Below, in pieces: positions 63,951-64,000 of a stretch of 64,000 nucleotides of DNA (positions are counted from its first letter, which is position 1; each line of letters begins with the position of its first letter). The translations under genes and the position numbers were made by a program. This DNA is from Leptobrachium leishanense (taxonomy: Eukaryota > Chordata > Amphibia > Anura > Megophryidae). Under the pieces are notes generated by a model. That model was not told the origin of the DNA, made no database searches, and saw nothing but the letters and a program-made list of their open reading frames with translations. The DNA lies in NCBI GenBank assembly GCA_009667805.1, contig CM019063.1:57458881-57522880 (forward strand). The letters run 5' to 3'.

Positions 63951-64000
63951 AAATAATACGTATCTGGTGGCGCGATGCAGCTCGCCTATGGATATCTAGT
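63951..64000. other. Unmatched window edge
   Basis: Sequence no longer matches copy 1 gag; too short to identify. Confidence 0.4.

Noticed and set aside
63951..64000. New gene or LTR at the window edge
   Set aside because: Only 50 bases are visible; no claim possible.

Overview
The window is vertebrate nuclear DNA, most likely from a frog. It carries spliced exons with GT/AG borders and ends with a polyadenylated vertebrate gene. The repeat mix is typical of amphibian genomes: Tc1/mariner, CR1 and L2 LINEs, a Ngaro-type tyrosine-recombinase retrotransposon, many hAT, Harbinger-like and TTAA-flanked MITEs, and class I endogenous retroviruses. The species cannot be named from sequence alone.

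The only host gene I can support is the 3' half of AGXT2 (mitochondrial alanine--glyoxylate aminotransferase 2) on the + strand. Eight consecutive coding exons lie at 804-897, 11153-11253, 11392-11484, 23797-23929, 24868-24956, 33337-33486, 37858-37956 and 41245-41352. They stay in frame across every junction (867 coding bases including the stop), keep the PLP lysine, and end with poly(A) signals at 41459 and 41541. The N-terminal half lies upstream of the window. The gene looks functional although its introns are almost entirely transposon debris.

Introns, left to right. 0.9-11.1 kb: a hAT MITE 16 bases past a splice donor, three minisatellites, and three Tc1 transposons (4619-6199, 6912-8551, 8697-10299). 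Two of the Tc1s and a CR1 tail sit inside an older hAT frame (6691-11073). 11.5-23.8 kb: a hAT element carrying a tRNA-derived SINE, a Harbinger-like MITE, and a jockey-superfamily LINE (15707 to about 19100, minus strand). That LINE's 3' tail is shared with the SINE, and its ORF begins with a 2A-like ribosome-skipping motif. A second Harbinger-like element is split by a CR1 LINE. 25-33 kb: an AT-rich MITE, a broken Ngaro element with gag-like, RT/RNase H, tyrosine recombinase and SGNH hydrolase coding remnants, and a Gypsy-like LTR/gag stub. 33-41 kb: nested TTAA, hAT and 'TTATTCA' MITEs, several with readable target-site duplications.

Downstream of AGXT2 (42.8-64 kb) are two minus-strand copies of one gamma/epsilon-like retrovirus family. 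Copy 1 (42833 to about 51660) has an intact-length gag, broken pol and truncated env, with a solo LTR of another element in pol and an unexplained 342-base insert. Copy 2 (53932 to beyond 63950) has a complete 3' LTR, a broken env carrying an L2 insertion with a 10-base target duplication, a broken pol, and gag running to the window edge. In both, gag and pol share a frame and are separated by a conserved UGA. Between them lies a 927-base tandem duplication, and a head-to-head partial LTR suggests that one provirus inserted into another's LTR.

I found no new cellular system. The most interesting observations are the 2A-like motif in the LINE, the visible SINE/LINE tail partnership, the SGNH-bearing Ngaro element, the UGA gag/pol junction with an odd primer-binding site, and the inverted-LTR junction.
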